Source: Solibaculum_A intestinale (GTDB lineage Bacteria; Bacillota; Clostridia; Oscillospirales; Acutalibacteraceae). Taken from it: a stretch of 64,000 bases of DNA. This document shows, piece after piece, positions 43,542 to 52,900 of this stretch (position 1 is its first letter; every line of letters begins with the position of its first letter). The position numbers were made by a program, and so were the translations under genes. The stretch spans positions 3,490 to 67,489 of the forward strand of contig NZ_JBBMFD010000015.1 of the NCBI RefSeq assembly GCF_040096205.1, written 5' to 3'. The notes under the pieces are model-generated. The model saw nothing but the letters and a program-made list of their open reading frames with translations. It ran no database searches and was not told the DNA's origin.

Positions 43542-44105
43542 CTACTTTTTCAGGGTGTTTAAGAGGGCGGCCATGTTTTTGCCCAGCGTTTCAAAGGTGC
43601 GGACTCCTTCTTCGTCCTTCTGGGCGTCTCCGATGTCCCGGGCGAGAGTCAGGTTCCAGTAAGTGGAGCCGGGGACAATCATCTGTTTGATGCCGAAGAA
43701 GAAGTTGATGGCGGAATAGGCGAAGGCACCTCCTGCCCGCCGGGCGGCAACCACGGGAGCGCCCACCTTGCCGGCCAGGGTCTGGCCCAGGGCGGAACCC
43801 GCCCGGTCGATGAGGGCTTTGGTTTCGGTGTTGATGTTGGCAAAATAGACCGGCGAACCGATGAGGATGCCGTCGGCCTCCCTCATCTTGTCTATATACC
43901 CGTTCATCCCGTCATCTGGCAGAACGCAACGGCCGCCGTTTTTCTTACATCCGCCGCAGGCCCGGCAGCCGGCCAAGGTATGGCCGCCTACCTGGACAAG
44001 CTCCGTGTCGATTCCCGCTTGTTCCAATTCTCCGAGCACCACCTTCAGGCTGAACGCGGTGTTCCCGTTTTTGCGGGGGCTTCCGTTGAACGCGACTACT
44101 TTCAT
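43542..44105 (-). CDS. NADPH-dependent FMN reductase / iron-sulfur flavoprotein-like
   Basis: The 187-residue flavodoxin-fold protein has the FMN phosphate loop FNGSPRKNGNTAFSL, a Cys motif CRACGGCKKNGGRC, and GSPVYFANINTETKALIDR. The Cys set is like those of iron-sulfur flavoproteins, so a [4Fe-4S] cluster is possible. Substrate unknown. Start ATG 44105 with GGAG at 8 bases; the 27 residues upstream are not native. Confidence 0.85.
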   Translation of the reverse strand: MKVVAFNGSPRKNGNTAFSLKVVLGELEQAGIDTELVQVGGHTLAGCRACGGCKKNGGRCVLPDDGMNGYIDKMREADGILIGSPVYFANINTETKALIDRAGSALGQTLAGKVGAPVVAARRAGGAFAYSAINFFFGIKQMIVPGSTYWNLTLARDIGDAQKDEEGVRTFETLGKNMAALLNTLKK

Positions 44106-44161
44106 AGATAATGCTCCTTTCTCCAAGGGAGGATGGAAAACCATCCCATCGTTATGTACAA

Positions 44162-44206
44162 AAGCCGGAGCTCCCACGCTGGACAAACAGCGCGGGGCCC
44201 CGGCTT
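44162..44206 (-). terminator. Probable terminator of the small-protein unit
   Basis: AAGCCGG (44162-44168) pairs with CCGGCTT (44200-44206), with further imperfect pairing inside, and TTTTG follows in the minus direction, about 20 bases past the DUF6440-like gene. Confidence 0.45.
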
Positions 44207-44225
44207 AGTTGCTTACGATACCGGA

Positions 44226-44411
44226 TTATTCCTCCTGCTGCACCGGTGTGATCACCGGCTTGCCGTCGCGCCCGAGCATTACGGTCAGCCCGCCCGCGTA
44301 TCCGGAAGCATGGTATAGGTAATTGACCCCGGTTTCCTGGTCCACCCAGATTTCGAAGATGTCCATAACTCCTTGACTGAAGATTTTTCGAAATCGATCG
44401 GATTTTTTCAT
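44226..44411 (-). CDS. Small conserved protein, DUF6440-like
   Basis: The 61-residue protein reads RFRKIFSQGVMDIFEIWVD, then TGVNYLYHASGYAGGLTVML, a pattern I know from the DUF6440 family of Bacillota. Function unknown. Start ATG 44411 overlaps the preceding gene by 4 bases. Confidence 0.8.
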   Translation of the reverse strand: MKKSDRFRKIFSQGVMDIFEIWVDQETGVNYLYHASGYAGGLTVMLGRDGKPVITPVQQEE

Positions 44412-45004
44412 CGGCTTTCTTCCTTTCCTGCCGGTTCTTCCTTGACAAAACCGGTGTGTTCGGCCATGCTCTGGATCACGTCCAGAAAACGCAGGTAGAG
44501 CGCCTTGCCTAACTGGGCGCAAACGCTGTCCCCCGGTCGGCCGCAGAGCATGGCAAAGGTCTGGCCGATGGCGGCCGCTACATCGCGGCCCCGGTGGTAC
44601 TCGAGAAAATAGAAGGAGAAGGCAAAGGAGCGCTCCACATCGTCGTAAATTTGGGGCGCGTCCCGTTTGAGCGTTTCATAAAAGGTGGACAGAGCCGCCC
44701 GGGCACAGTGGGCATTTGGAACATATTTGTCAAACCCCACCACGGCCGCAAAGGCCAGCAGCATCTGGCGCTGCTCGCGCATCTGGGCGTTCTCCGAGCT
44801 GTCCATTCCGAAAAAGCTTTCCCCGTTGTCGGCGTATACCTCGGCTGCCGCTGCCGCACCCAAGCCCCGGGCTTTTTCCAGGTTTCCGTTTTCCTTTTCC
44901 CGGCTGAGTTCCCGCAGGGACGCTTCCGCGTCTAAGTCCGCCGAGGAGGAAATCTCCCGGGACGGATGGCTGCCGGCAATGCGGATGTCGTTGTCTTCAC
45001 ACAT
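44408..45004 (-). CDS. Conserved hypothetical helical protein
   Basis: This 198-residue cytoplasmic protein is mostly helical and I do not firmly recognise it (perhaps DUF6553-like). Features are a charged N-terminus, an Ala-rich segment (ARGLGAAAAAEVYADNG) and conserved-looking SFAFSFYFLEYHRGRDVAAAIGQTFAML. No membrane segment or signal peptide. It is coupled to the DUF6440-like gene. Confidence 0.75.
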   Translation of the reverse strand: MCEDNDIRIAGSHPSREISSSADLDAEASLRELSREKENGNLEKARGLGAAAAAEVYADNGESFFGMDSSENAQMREQRQMLLAFAAVVGFDKYVPNAHCARAALSTFYETLKRDAPQIYDDVERSFAFSFYFLEYHRGRDVAAAIGQTFAMLCGRPGDSVCAQLGKALYLRFLDVIQSMAEHTGFVKEEPAGKEESR

Positions 45005-45033
45005 GGGAATGCCTCCCTTTGTTTCTTTTGAAT

Positions 45034-45303
45034 CTAGTCTTTCTGCTCGCGGTCCTGCTTGTCCTTGGCCTTGCGCACGGCGATGGCTAGCTGGTCGGGA
45101 CAGGAGGTGGACTTAAACCCGCAGGTTGTCCCCTTCAACAAGGTTTCCACCTGATCGACGGTCATTCCCTGCACCAGCTTGGCGATCCCCTTTAAGTTGC
45201 CGTTGCAGCCGCCGTCGAACCGGACCGATTCAATTTTGTCCCCGTCGAGCGTCACATGGATGGCCCGCGAACAGGTACCTTTGGTTTGATAGACGTATTC
45301 CAT
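45034..45303 (-). CDS. TSCPD-domain protein (TIGR03905 type)
   Basis: The 89-residue protein has TKGTCSRAIHVTLDG, FDGGCNGNLKGIAKLVQGM and the domain name motif CGFKSTSCPDQLA. The TSCPD domain also ends some ribonucleotide reductases and probably binds metal through Cys; the role of the stand-alone form is unknown. Start ATG 45303. Confidence 0.9.
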   Translation of the reverse strand: MEYVYQTKGTCSRAIHVTLDGDKIESVRFDGGCNGNLKGIAKLVQGMTVDQVETLLKGTTCGFKSTSCPDQLAIAVRKAKDKQDREQKD

Positions 45304-45385
45304 GAATTTCGTTCCCGCCTTTTGCTGTTTGGTCCGCAAGCGGGAAAAGAGGCCGTTCTCTACGGTATATGCAGCCCTGTCCCGC

Positions 45386-45415
45386 TCTATACTATGGATG
45401 AAAAAGAATGGTCAA
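45386..45415 (-). promoter_or_regulatory. Possible promoter of the TSCPD unit
   Basis: Minus strand TTGACC (45410-45415), 18-base spacer, TATAGA (45386-45391). It overlaps the last codon of malic enzyme, so the call is tentative. Confidence 0.35.
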
Positions 45416-46584
45416 ATCCGCGCGATTCCTTCCGCCTTTGCGGCTGCGGCCACCGCCTTTGCCACCGCGTCGGCCACGCCCGGTTCAAAAGCCTCGGGCA
45501 GGATATACGAGTCACAGAGCTTGTCCGCCGGGACAAAGTCCGCCAGCGCCTTGGAAGCCGCCACCTTCATGCCCTCGGTAATGTCCCGCGCCCGCACGGC
45601 CAGCGCCCCTTTGAAGATGCCGGGGAAGGCCAGCACATTGTTGATCTGATTGGGATAGTCCGACCGGCCGGTGCCCACCACGGCCGCGCCGCCCGCCTTG
45701 GCTTCGTCGGGCATGATTTCGGGGATGGGATTTGCCATGGCGAACACCACCGGATCCTTTGCCATGGAGGAGACCATTTCCCTGGTCACAAGCCCCGGGC
45801 GGGAAACGCCGATGAACGCGTCCGCCCCTTTGAGCACGTCGGCCAGAGTCCCTTGTTTTCTCTCCCGGTTGGTGACCGCCGCCATCTCCTTCTGCGCAGG
45901 ATTAAGCCACTCGGCCCCTTCGTACACGGCGCCTTCCTTGTCGCACAAAATCAGGCTGCCCACCGAAAGCTGCAAGAGGAGCTTGCCGATGGCGATGCCC
46001 GCCGCGCCCGCGCCGTTGATGACCACGGTAGCGTCCTTAAGCCGCTTGCCCACCACCTTGAGTGCGTTTTGCATAGCGGCGGCGGCGATGATGGCGGTGC
46101 CGTGCTGATCGTCGTGAAAAACCGGGATATCACAGCATTCCTTGAGGCGGCGCTCGATTTCAAAGCAGCGGGGGGCGGAAATGTCCTCCAGGTTGATGCC
46201 GCCGAAGCTTTTGGAAATGAGGCGGACGGTTTCGACAATTTCATCCGGGTCCTTGCTGTCCACACAAATGGGGAACGCGTCCATGTCCGCAAATGCCTTA
46301 AAGAGGGCACATTTGCCTTCCATGACCGGCATGGCGGCCTCAGGACCGATGTCCCCCAGGCCCAAAACGGCGGTGCCGTCGGTGACCACCGCCACTAGGT
46401 TATGCCGTCTCGTCAGCTCATAGGATTTCGACGGGTCCTTCTCAATAACCAGGCAGGGCTCCGCTACTCCCGGCGTGTACGCAAGGGACAGCTCCTCCCG
46501 GCTGTTCACCGGGACGGTGGCCTTGACTTCGATCTTTCCTTTCCATTCGTAGTGCTTTTGCAGCGCCAGTTCCTTGATGTCCAT
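45412..46584 (-). CDS. NAD(P)-dependent malic enzyme
   Basis: Malic enzyme decarboxylates malate to pyruvate with NAD(P)+ reduction. The 390-residue protein is the short bacterial form, without a phosphotransacetylase domain. It has SLAYTPGVAEPC, VVTDGTAVLGLGDIGPEAAMPVMEGK (with the catalytic Lys), PVFHDDQHGTAIIAAAA (metal site) and the Rossmann motif INGAGAAGIAIGKLLL. It links C4 acids to the pyruvate used by the dehydrogenase at 56-62 kb. Confidence 0.95.
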   Translation of the reverse strand: MDIKELALQKHYEWKGKIEVKATVPVNSREELSLAYTPGVAEPCLVIEKDPSKSYELTRRHNLVAVVTDGTAVLGLGDIGPEAAMPVMEGKCALFKAFADMDAFPICVDSKDPDEIVETVRLISKSFGGINLEDISAPRCFEIERRLKECCDIPVFHDDQHGTAIIAAAAMQNALKVVGKRLKDATVVINGAGAAGIAIGKLLLQLSVGSLILCDKEGAVYEGAEWLNPAQKEMAAVTNRERKQGTLADVLKGADAFIGVSRPGLVTREMVSSMAKDPVVFAMANPIPEIMPDEAKAGGAAVVGTGRSDYPNQINNVLAFPGIFKGALAVRARDITEGMKVAASKALADFVPADKLCDSYILPEAFEPGVADAVAKAVAAAAKAEGIARI

Positions 46585-46705
46585 CCTTTTCCTCCCTATC
46601 GCCGCAGATTCCCTGTTAAAGCCCGAACCCGCGGCCGGGCAAGGGCAAAAAGAATTGCTTTTTCCCCCTGCCTGCTCTATAATGAATAACGAAATAAGTC
46701 TATTT

Positions 46706-46734
46706 ATTATACACCATGCCAGTCTTCAAAACAA
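46706..46734 (-). promoter_or_regulatory. Promoter of malic enzyme
   Basis: Minus strand TTGTTT (46729-46734), 17-base spacer, consensus TATAAT (46706-46711), about 115 bases before the start codon. Confidence 0.65.
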
Positions 46735-46833
46735 GTGTTCGCGGCGGCAAAGGGCAGAGAAAAGCAAGGCGCGGTTCCCTCCCCTTTGCCGCGGCCGGAT
46801 TTCCATAAATCTACTGCAAAGGATGTATCCGAA

Positions 46834-48495
46834 ATGAGCATCGATCTTCCTATGCTCGACACTATGTACGAGCAGCTGCACGCCACCGTGGAGCGGTATC
46901 CCAATTCCACGGCCCTGATTTACTACGGCACCCATCTTTCCTTTTCCCAGCTTGACGACCTGGTCAACGGCTGCGCGGCCGGCCTGAAAGCGCTGGGAGT
47001 CAAAAAAGGGGACCGGGTGACCATCTGTATGCCGAACCTTCCCCAGACCATCGCCGTAATTTATGCGGTCAATAAAATCGGGGCGGTGTGCAACATGCTC
47101 CATCCTCTATCTGCGGCGTCGGAGGTAAAGCATGGGGTAGAGCTGGTGAAAAGCAAGGTGGCGTTCTGCTTTGATATTTCGGAAAAGGCTTTTGACGGTC
47201 TCCCCGTTACCTTAATCTGCTGCAAAACCGCCCAGTTCTTCGAAAAAACCCCGGTGGGTTTTGTGCGGGGCAAGGTGTACCTGCACCGCACAAAGGACAA
47301 GCGGGCTCCGGCCCAGGTGGGGCATAAGCTCAGCTGGCAGGGCTTCTTGGACGGGGGCAAGGCCTACCTCAAGCGTCACGGGATTCCGCCCACGGTAGGC
47401 ACACGGGACGATACGGCCGCCATTATGTACACCGGCGGCACCACCGGCAGCCCCAAAGGGGTCATGCTTTCCAACGACGCGGTCAACCACCTGTCCTTCC
47501 AGATGTTCCCCATCGCCAAGGACGTGCTGGCGTCCGACGGGATGCTGGGAGCGCTGCCGGTCTTTCACGGGTTCGGTTTCGCGCTGTGTATGCACACGGC
47601 TATGTGTGTGGGAATGCGGTACGCGCTCATTCCCCGCTTTGACCCGAAAGACTGCTGCAGCATGATTTTAAAAGAAAAAATCTCGCTGATTTTCAGCGTT
47701 CCCGCCTTCTTTGAAGGGCTTCTCAAGTGCGGCGGCCTCAAGGGACAGGACCTTTCCTTCATCCGACTGGTGGGTTCGGGGGGCGACATGGTTTCCGACG
47801 ATCTGAAAGCGCGGATGGACGCTCTGCTCAAGGAGGGCGGCTCGAATACCTATCTCATCTCCGGGTACGGGCTGACCGAGTGCGTCACCGCCTGCACCAT
47901 GGCCCCGCCGGCGGAGAAAGTGGGTACCGGCTGTGTGGGGACTCCTTTTGATGGAAACGAGATGAAGGTGGTGCGCCTTGGTTCCACGGAGGCGGTTTTA
48001 GAGGAAGACGGGGAAATCTGCATCACCGGCCCGACGCTGATGAAGGGATACTGGCAGGATGAGGAGGAGACCGCCAAGGTGCTCAAGCGCCATGCGGACG
48101 GCAAGCTTTGGCTGCATACGGGGGACATCGGGCGCATCGGCAGGGACGGGCAGCTTTACTTCAAGCAGCGGCTCAAGCGGGTGCTTAAGGTGTCCGGGTA
48201 CCTGATTTATCCGTCGGTGATCGAGGAACGGCTGCGGTGCAACTCCCTGGTGGAGGACTGCTGCGTGGTAGGGGTGCAGACCGCAAGCGGCACCAAAGTC
48301 AAGGCTTATGTGGTGCCCCAGAGGCCAGCGAAAACGCAAACCGAACAGGAACTCCTGGCGGAAGAGCTCAAACGTTATTCTTCCCAGACCCTCAACCGGT
48401 GGAGCATCCCGGCCCAGGTGGAGTTTCTCCCGGAGCTTCCCCGTACCAAGATCGGGAAGGTGGACTTCAAGGCGTTGGAAGCCAGGCAGTCCTGA
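46834..48495 (+). CDS. AMP-dependent acyl-CoA synthetase/ligase-like
   Basis: The ANL-superfamily protein has the AMP-binding P-loop YTGGTTGSPKGVM, the A5-like SGYGLTECV, GYWQDEEET and the hinge LHTGDIGRIGRDGQLYFKQRLKRVLKVSGYLIYP, and the final catalytic Lys in RTKIGKVDF. It activates a carboxylate as acyl-AMP and transfers it to CoA or a carrier thiol; the substrate is unknown. I prefer ATG 46834 (553 residues, AAAGGA upstream), as the 33 residues before it look non-coding. It pairs with the pyruvyl transferase gene. Confidence 0.88.
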   Translation: MSIDLPMLDTMYEQLHATVERYPNSTALIYYGTHLSFSQLDDLVNGCAAGLKALGVKKGDRVTICMPNLPQTIAVIYAVNKIGAVCNMLHPLSAASEVKHGVELVKSKVAFCFDISEKAFDGLPVTLICCKTAQFFEKTPVGFVRGKVYLHRTKDKRAPAQVGHKLSWQGFLDGGKAYLKRHGIPPTVGTRDDTAAIMYTGGTTGSPKGVMLSNDAVNHLSFQMFPIAKDVLASDGMLGALPVFHGFGFALCMHTAMCVGMRYALIPRFDPKDCCSMILKEKISLIFSVPAFFEGLLKCGGLKGQDLSFIRLVGSGGDMVSDDLKARMDALLKEGGSNTYLISGYGLTECVTACTMAPPAEKVGTGCVGTPFDGNEMKVVRLGSTEAVLEEDGEICITGPTLMKGYWQDEEETAKVLKRHADGKLWLHTGDIGRIGRDGQLYFKQRLKRVLKVSGYLIYPSVIEERLRCNSLVEDCCVVGVQTASGTKVKAYVVPQRPAKTQTEQELLAEELKRYSSQTLNRWSIPAQVEFLPELPRTKIGKVDFKALEARQS

Positions 48496-48519
48496 CGTTG
48501 GGCAAAGGAGGACGCATTT

Positions 48520-49587
48520 TTGAAAATCCTGTTACTCGCCTATCTCGACCGCAATTTTGGAGACGACTGTATGGTCCGCCTCTTTTTTCAGTCCTTTCCA
48601 GAGCATGAAGTGTACCTCTGCTGCCGGGACGATACGCGGCTTCTCCCTTTTGCGGACCTGCCCAATCTGCGGGTATTCCGTGGTTCCCTGAAGGCTGCCT
48701 CTAAGGACAAAAGCTTTGACGCGTGCGTTTACATTGGCGGCTCCACGTTCATCATTCATTCTTGGAAACTCGCACTGGTACGGGTGCTGACGGATGATCT
48801 GGCCCTATGGCGATTTCTGCGCAAGGACGGGCTTCTGGTTTACCTGGGATGCAACATCGGCCCTTTTCACTGGAAGCATGGGAAGCGCTTGGTGCGGTAC
48901 GAGCTGAAAAAGGCTTCTCTGACAACGGTGCGCGACCGGTATTCCCTGTCGGTGGCAGAGGGGCGCAACTGCCGGTATCACGCGGACCTGCTTTTTTCTA
49001 TGAACCTGCCGCGGGTAGAACCGTTGGGAGATTTCCTCGGCATCACCTGCTACAACAATCTTCAGCATGCAGGCGTGTGTGAAAAGAACGCGGCATTTCT
49101 CGCAAAACTTGCGGACCAGTATATCGAACACACGGGAAAGGGTGCCCTTCTCTTCGCCTTCGACACGGGGGTGGAAAACGACCTGTTCGCCGCCCACCTG
49201 GTCCTTTCCCATATGAAAAACAAAGAGAAGGCGCAGGTGGTCGCTCATCTCGATAACGGGGAAACGGTGCTTGCCGCCATGCGGCAGTGCCGCACGCTTG
49301 TCTGCGTGCGGCTGCATGCGGCGGTAACGGCGCTGCAAATGGGTCTCCCATTGGTCCCGGTGACCTATTCGGATAAGATGAACCACCTGCTCGACGAGCT
49401 TTCCTTCCCAGGTAAGCGGTACCAATGGGGGACTCTGTGGGAACTCCCGGTCTCACAGGTGCTCGACGAGGTGCTGACGGCGCCCCGGCCTCAGGTGGAT
49501 AAGGAAGCGCTGGCACGGGACGCGTATGGGCATATCGAGGAGCTAAAGGCGCTGTTCTCCCAGTGGGAAGCGCGGCACAAACGATAG
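48520..49587 (+). CDS. Polysaccharide pyruvyl transferase-family protein
   Basis: The 355-residue protein has the family features: LAYLDRNFGDDCMVRLFF (the N-G/F-D-D motif), ACVYIGGSTFI, KKASLTTVRDRYSLSVAEG, and the C-terminal CRTLVCVRLHAAVTALQMGLPLVPVTYSDKM. Such enzymes add pyruvyl ketal to sugars of surface glycans; some relatives modify small molecules. The start is TTG at 48520, 8 bases after AAAGGAGG; no ATG fits. It follows the ligase gene by 24 bases, so the two form a small unit. Confidence 0.88.
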   Translation: MKILLLAYLDRNFGDDCMVRLFFQSFPEHEVYLCCRDDTRLLPFADLPNLRVFRGSLKAASKDKSFDACVYIGGSTFIIHSWKLALVRVLTDDLALWRFLRKDGLLVYLGCNIGPFHWKHGKRLVRYELKKASLTTVRDRYSLSVAEGRNCRYHADLLFSMNLPRVEPLGDFLGITCYNNLQHAGVCEKNAAFLAKLADQYIEHTGKGALLFAFDTGVENDLFAAHLVLSHMKNKEKAQVVAHLDNGETVLAAMRQCRTLVCVRLHAAVTALQMGLPLVPVTYSDKMNHLLDELSFPGKRYQWGTLWELPVSQVLDEVLTAPRPQVDKEALARDAYGHIEELKALFSQWEARHKR

Positions 49588-49630
49588 GCTTCCCGACCCT
49601 TTGCAGAAAAAACCGATTGTGGGCGAATAT

Positions 49631-49666
49631 AAAAAGGGGAGCTGCCGTCCGGCGGCTCTCCTTTTA
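49631..49666 (+). terminator. Terminator of the ligase-pyruvyl transferase unit
   Basis: AAAGGGGAGCTGCCG pairs with CGGCGGCTCTCCTTT with two mismatches and is followed by TATTTA; about 45 bases past the stop. Confidence 0.65.
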
Positions 49667-49855
49667 TTTATGGGTTGAGGGGTGTCGACCAGTGTCTAAG
49701 GCGATGGGTGAACGCTCTCGCCGGGAGCGGGAAGACTGTAAGCGGACAGCTGCGGTACCAGGTATCTTTTCCCGCCGCCCGGAATGATGAAAGGAGTGCT
49801 GCTCGCAGTTGGATTCCTCTACCGGCACATCCGATGATTCTACTGACTGAAAAAC
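49667..49855. other. Intergenic stretch without gene
   Basis: The region between the two terminators shows only short frames without start signals. Nothing recognised. Confidence 0.5.
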
Positions 49856-49883
49856 AAAGGCGCAGGGAAATCCCTGCGCCTTT
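49856..49883 (-). terminator. Terminator of the PL11 gene
   Basis: A perfect 13-bp stem AAAGGCGCAGGGA/TCCCTGCGCCTTT; in the minus direction TGTTTTTC follows. It is 45 bases past the PL11 stop. Confidence 0.8.
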
Positions 49884-49928
49884 GCCGCATTCCGCGGGAT
49901 TATCTATGGATTGCTGTTATCTGCAAAA

Positions 49929-52900
49929 CTACCGGATGATTCTCACCGTGTAGTCGACGTCGGTGGCTTGGTACACACGGTCCGCTCCGGCCACGCGCAC
50001 GTTGAGGGTACGGGTACCGATGGAACCGACGCTGGTGGCGTAGGTCCAGGTACGGGTGCCGTCCGCATTGTCCACATAGCTCAGAGAAGACGGGGCAAGA
50101 CCCATGCCACTCTCGTTGAAGAGACGCACGAAGGAAACCGCCTGGTTGGTCTTAATGGTGACCTCAAAGGTCTGGTTTACCTTAACGGTGGCCTTTCCGT
50201 TGACGGAGATGGCTTGCGGAAGCTCTTCGACAGGAGGCGCCACCGTCTCGTTTGCGATGGCGAAGCTCACGGTTGCACCGGTATCTTCGTAATCCGCAAA
50301 GACCTTCAGGGTGCGCGTACCCACTGTGCCGAGGCTCAGCTTAAGGGTCCAGGTCAGGGTATTGTCTTCGTTGAGGACAGGCTCCTCATGGGTGCTGACC
50401 AAGCCCGCGCCCAGTTCATTGGCCAGGTAGACGAAGTCCACATTCTTGCCGGTGGTAACGGTAACCGTGATCTCGCTGTTGGGCTTATAGCCGGGAGCAT
50501 CCGTCGAGGCGGTCACCGGGGTGTTGGAATAGTACATGGGATAGGTGGGCAGTTCCATCGCCAGGACCTGATCCTTCACATCCTCGCCCAGGTAGAAGCC
50601 CAGGTGCGGCGGCTGGTTGTAGCAGCCGTTCTGATTGGCGACCGCATTGCGGTAAACCGGATCATGCATGAGGGTGTAGATCATGTAGTCGGTGGGGATA
50701 TCGGTGGTATAGATGCGCAGCTCAGAAGAATCCGCCGCGCGGGTGACGATTTCCTCGCGCCAGTCGCCAAGAATGTCGGCGGCCAGATTGGGGGTGTTCT
50801 TAGTGCCGTTGTTGGTCATGGTGCCTTCGAACACATCCAGAACATCCATATTGTTGGTTTCCCAATTATACTTATAGATAGTTTGGGCGGTATAACCGTC
50901 GGGAGCGCCGATGTTTTCGCCATCGGGCAATTCAGACAGCAGGTCACCGTCCCAGTAAGCACGCCAGTTGCAGGAGAAGTTGACGCACTTGGTTTCAGCG
51001 ATGACTTCACCGTAGACATTGTAGATGGAGCCAGCGGGAACCTGGCCGGGCGTTTCGTTGCCGGGACGCTGGGACCAAATTTCAAAGCCGGGATTCGGGG
51101 TGATGTTGGCAGCCACGCCGCGGCCGGCGTCGAAGTTGCCAATCTTGTGACCCAGCAGACGGGCGCCGTTGCCGGCGTCGCTCAGGGCATAGTTGACGAC
51201 CGAGTTGCCAGATTCATAGGGCTGGAACACTTGAAGGCGATCGGATTCGGGGATCATGGCAGCCAGATGGATGGTATCGCCGTGAGCCACGTTATCCATG
51301 CCGTTCTTGCCGTTCTTGATCCAGAGGATAGAACCGTCGTGGTCCAGCGCGATGGAACCGAGGATCAACTCGTCATAGCCGTCCGCGTCCACGTCGCCGG
51401 CGGCATTGTTATGGTTACCCTTACCGCCGTAGCTGCTGCCAAGGGGCGCGGAATCAAAGGTCCAAACTTCTTGCAGCATGTCGTCAATCAGCTGATAGGC
51501 AACGACCGTGGTTCTAGCATAGTAGCCGCGGTTCATCAGCGCGGTCGGACGAACGGCGCCTTCCTCACTGGAAGACAGATCCGGCAGATAACCGAACGCG
51601 CAGTTGTAACGGTCAGAGCGGTTGTAAGAACTGTCGCCCCAGTCGCGGACATTGCCCACCGGGAACGCATAGTCACAGTAATCGATGACTTCGCCGGTGA
51701 GGCCGTCAATGGCGACCATGTACTCGTTGCCGCCGTTGATATGGCCGGTACCGGAACCGGAGAGAATCACATTGGTACCTTCCAGGGAAGGATCACCCAC
51801 GATGTCGATAATGGTGGACTCGTCGTCCATGTCGATCTTGCCTTCGGCATTGGGGGCGTAGGTACGGGTGCCGTCGGCGCCCTTGATCAGGAACTCGGCT
51901 TTACCGTCCATATCGAAATCGTAGAACAGGAACTGGCTGTAGTGGGCGCCGGAGGATACGTTGTAGCCCATGGCAAGTCTCCACAGCACGGTGCCGTCGA
52001 GTTTGTAGCAGTCAAAGAAGGTGGGGCTGCTCAAAACGCCGGAGGTACCAGAATCGAACTGGTTGGAGGGATACCACTTCACGACGATTTCATATTCGCC
52101 GTCGCCATCCACGTCGGCAACGCCGGCATCATTGGCAGAGTAAGTCGCTACCACCTTGCCTGCGATATCCGGATGATCGCCCGGGTACTGCAGCGGGATG
52201 GCCATGTAGTTGTTCTCCCAAGCGGCCGTTTCCTCGCTCATGGAAGAAACGCCATTGAGGATCGTCTCAACCACATACTTGTCGCCGGGCTTGCCGTCCT
52301 TATCCACAAAGTTCGTCACATTGGTGATGGGCTGGGCATTGATCTTCTCACCGTTGCGATAGAGATTGAAGGAGATGTCCTTGCCGTATTCGGAGGCAAG
52401 CAGACGCCAGGAAACAAAGATGCCGTCGTCGGACTTCAGCGCAACCACGCCGCGGTCGAGCCATTCCATGGAACGCTCATAGCCGTTGTAGTTGGTGCCA
52501 AGGTCCGCGTAGCTGACGCGCTGGGTGGCGGTAAGGTTTCTAGTCAGCTCATAGGGAACCGCATCGCTGCCTGCGACCGGATCTCTCGCCACGATGTTGG
52601 TGGTGTAAACATAAATGCCTTCCTTGGACGCGTCAAAAGGATTGTCGGAAGTCCAGCCGGAGATATCCGCCTGAATCCACTGGCCGTTGCTCAGCTTCAC
52701 CGGCACGGTAGCGGGCAGAGCGGGGGCCTCCGTCTGCGGATAGTCCACCTGAATGGTGATCATTTCCTGAACGGATTCCACGTAGTGGTACTTGTGATAG
52801 TCCATCTTAAAGGTGGCTACCAGATTGCGGGGATTCTCGGTTCCTTCCAGAACCAGCGGGGCGGTATAGGTATAGGTCTGGAACACGGCCGGGTCAAACG

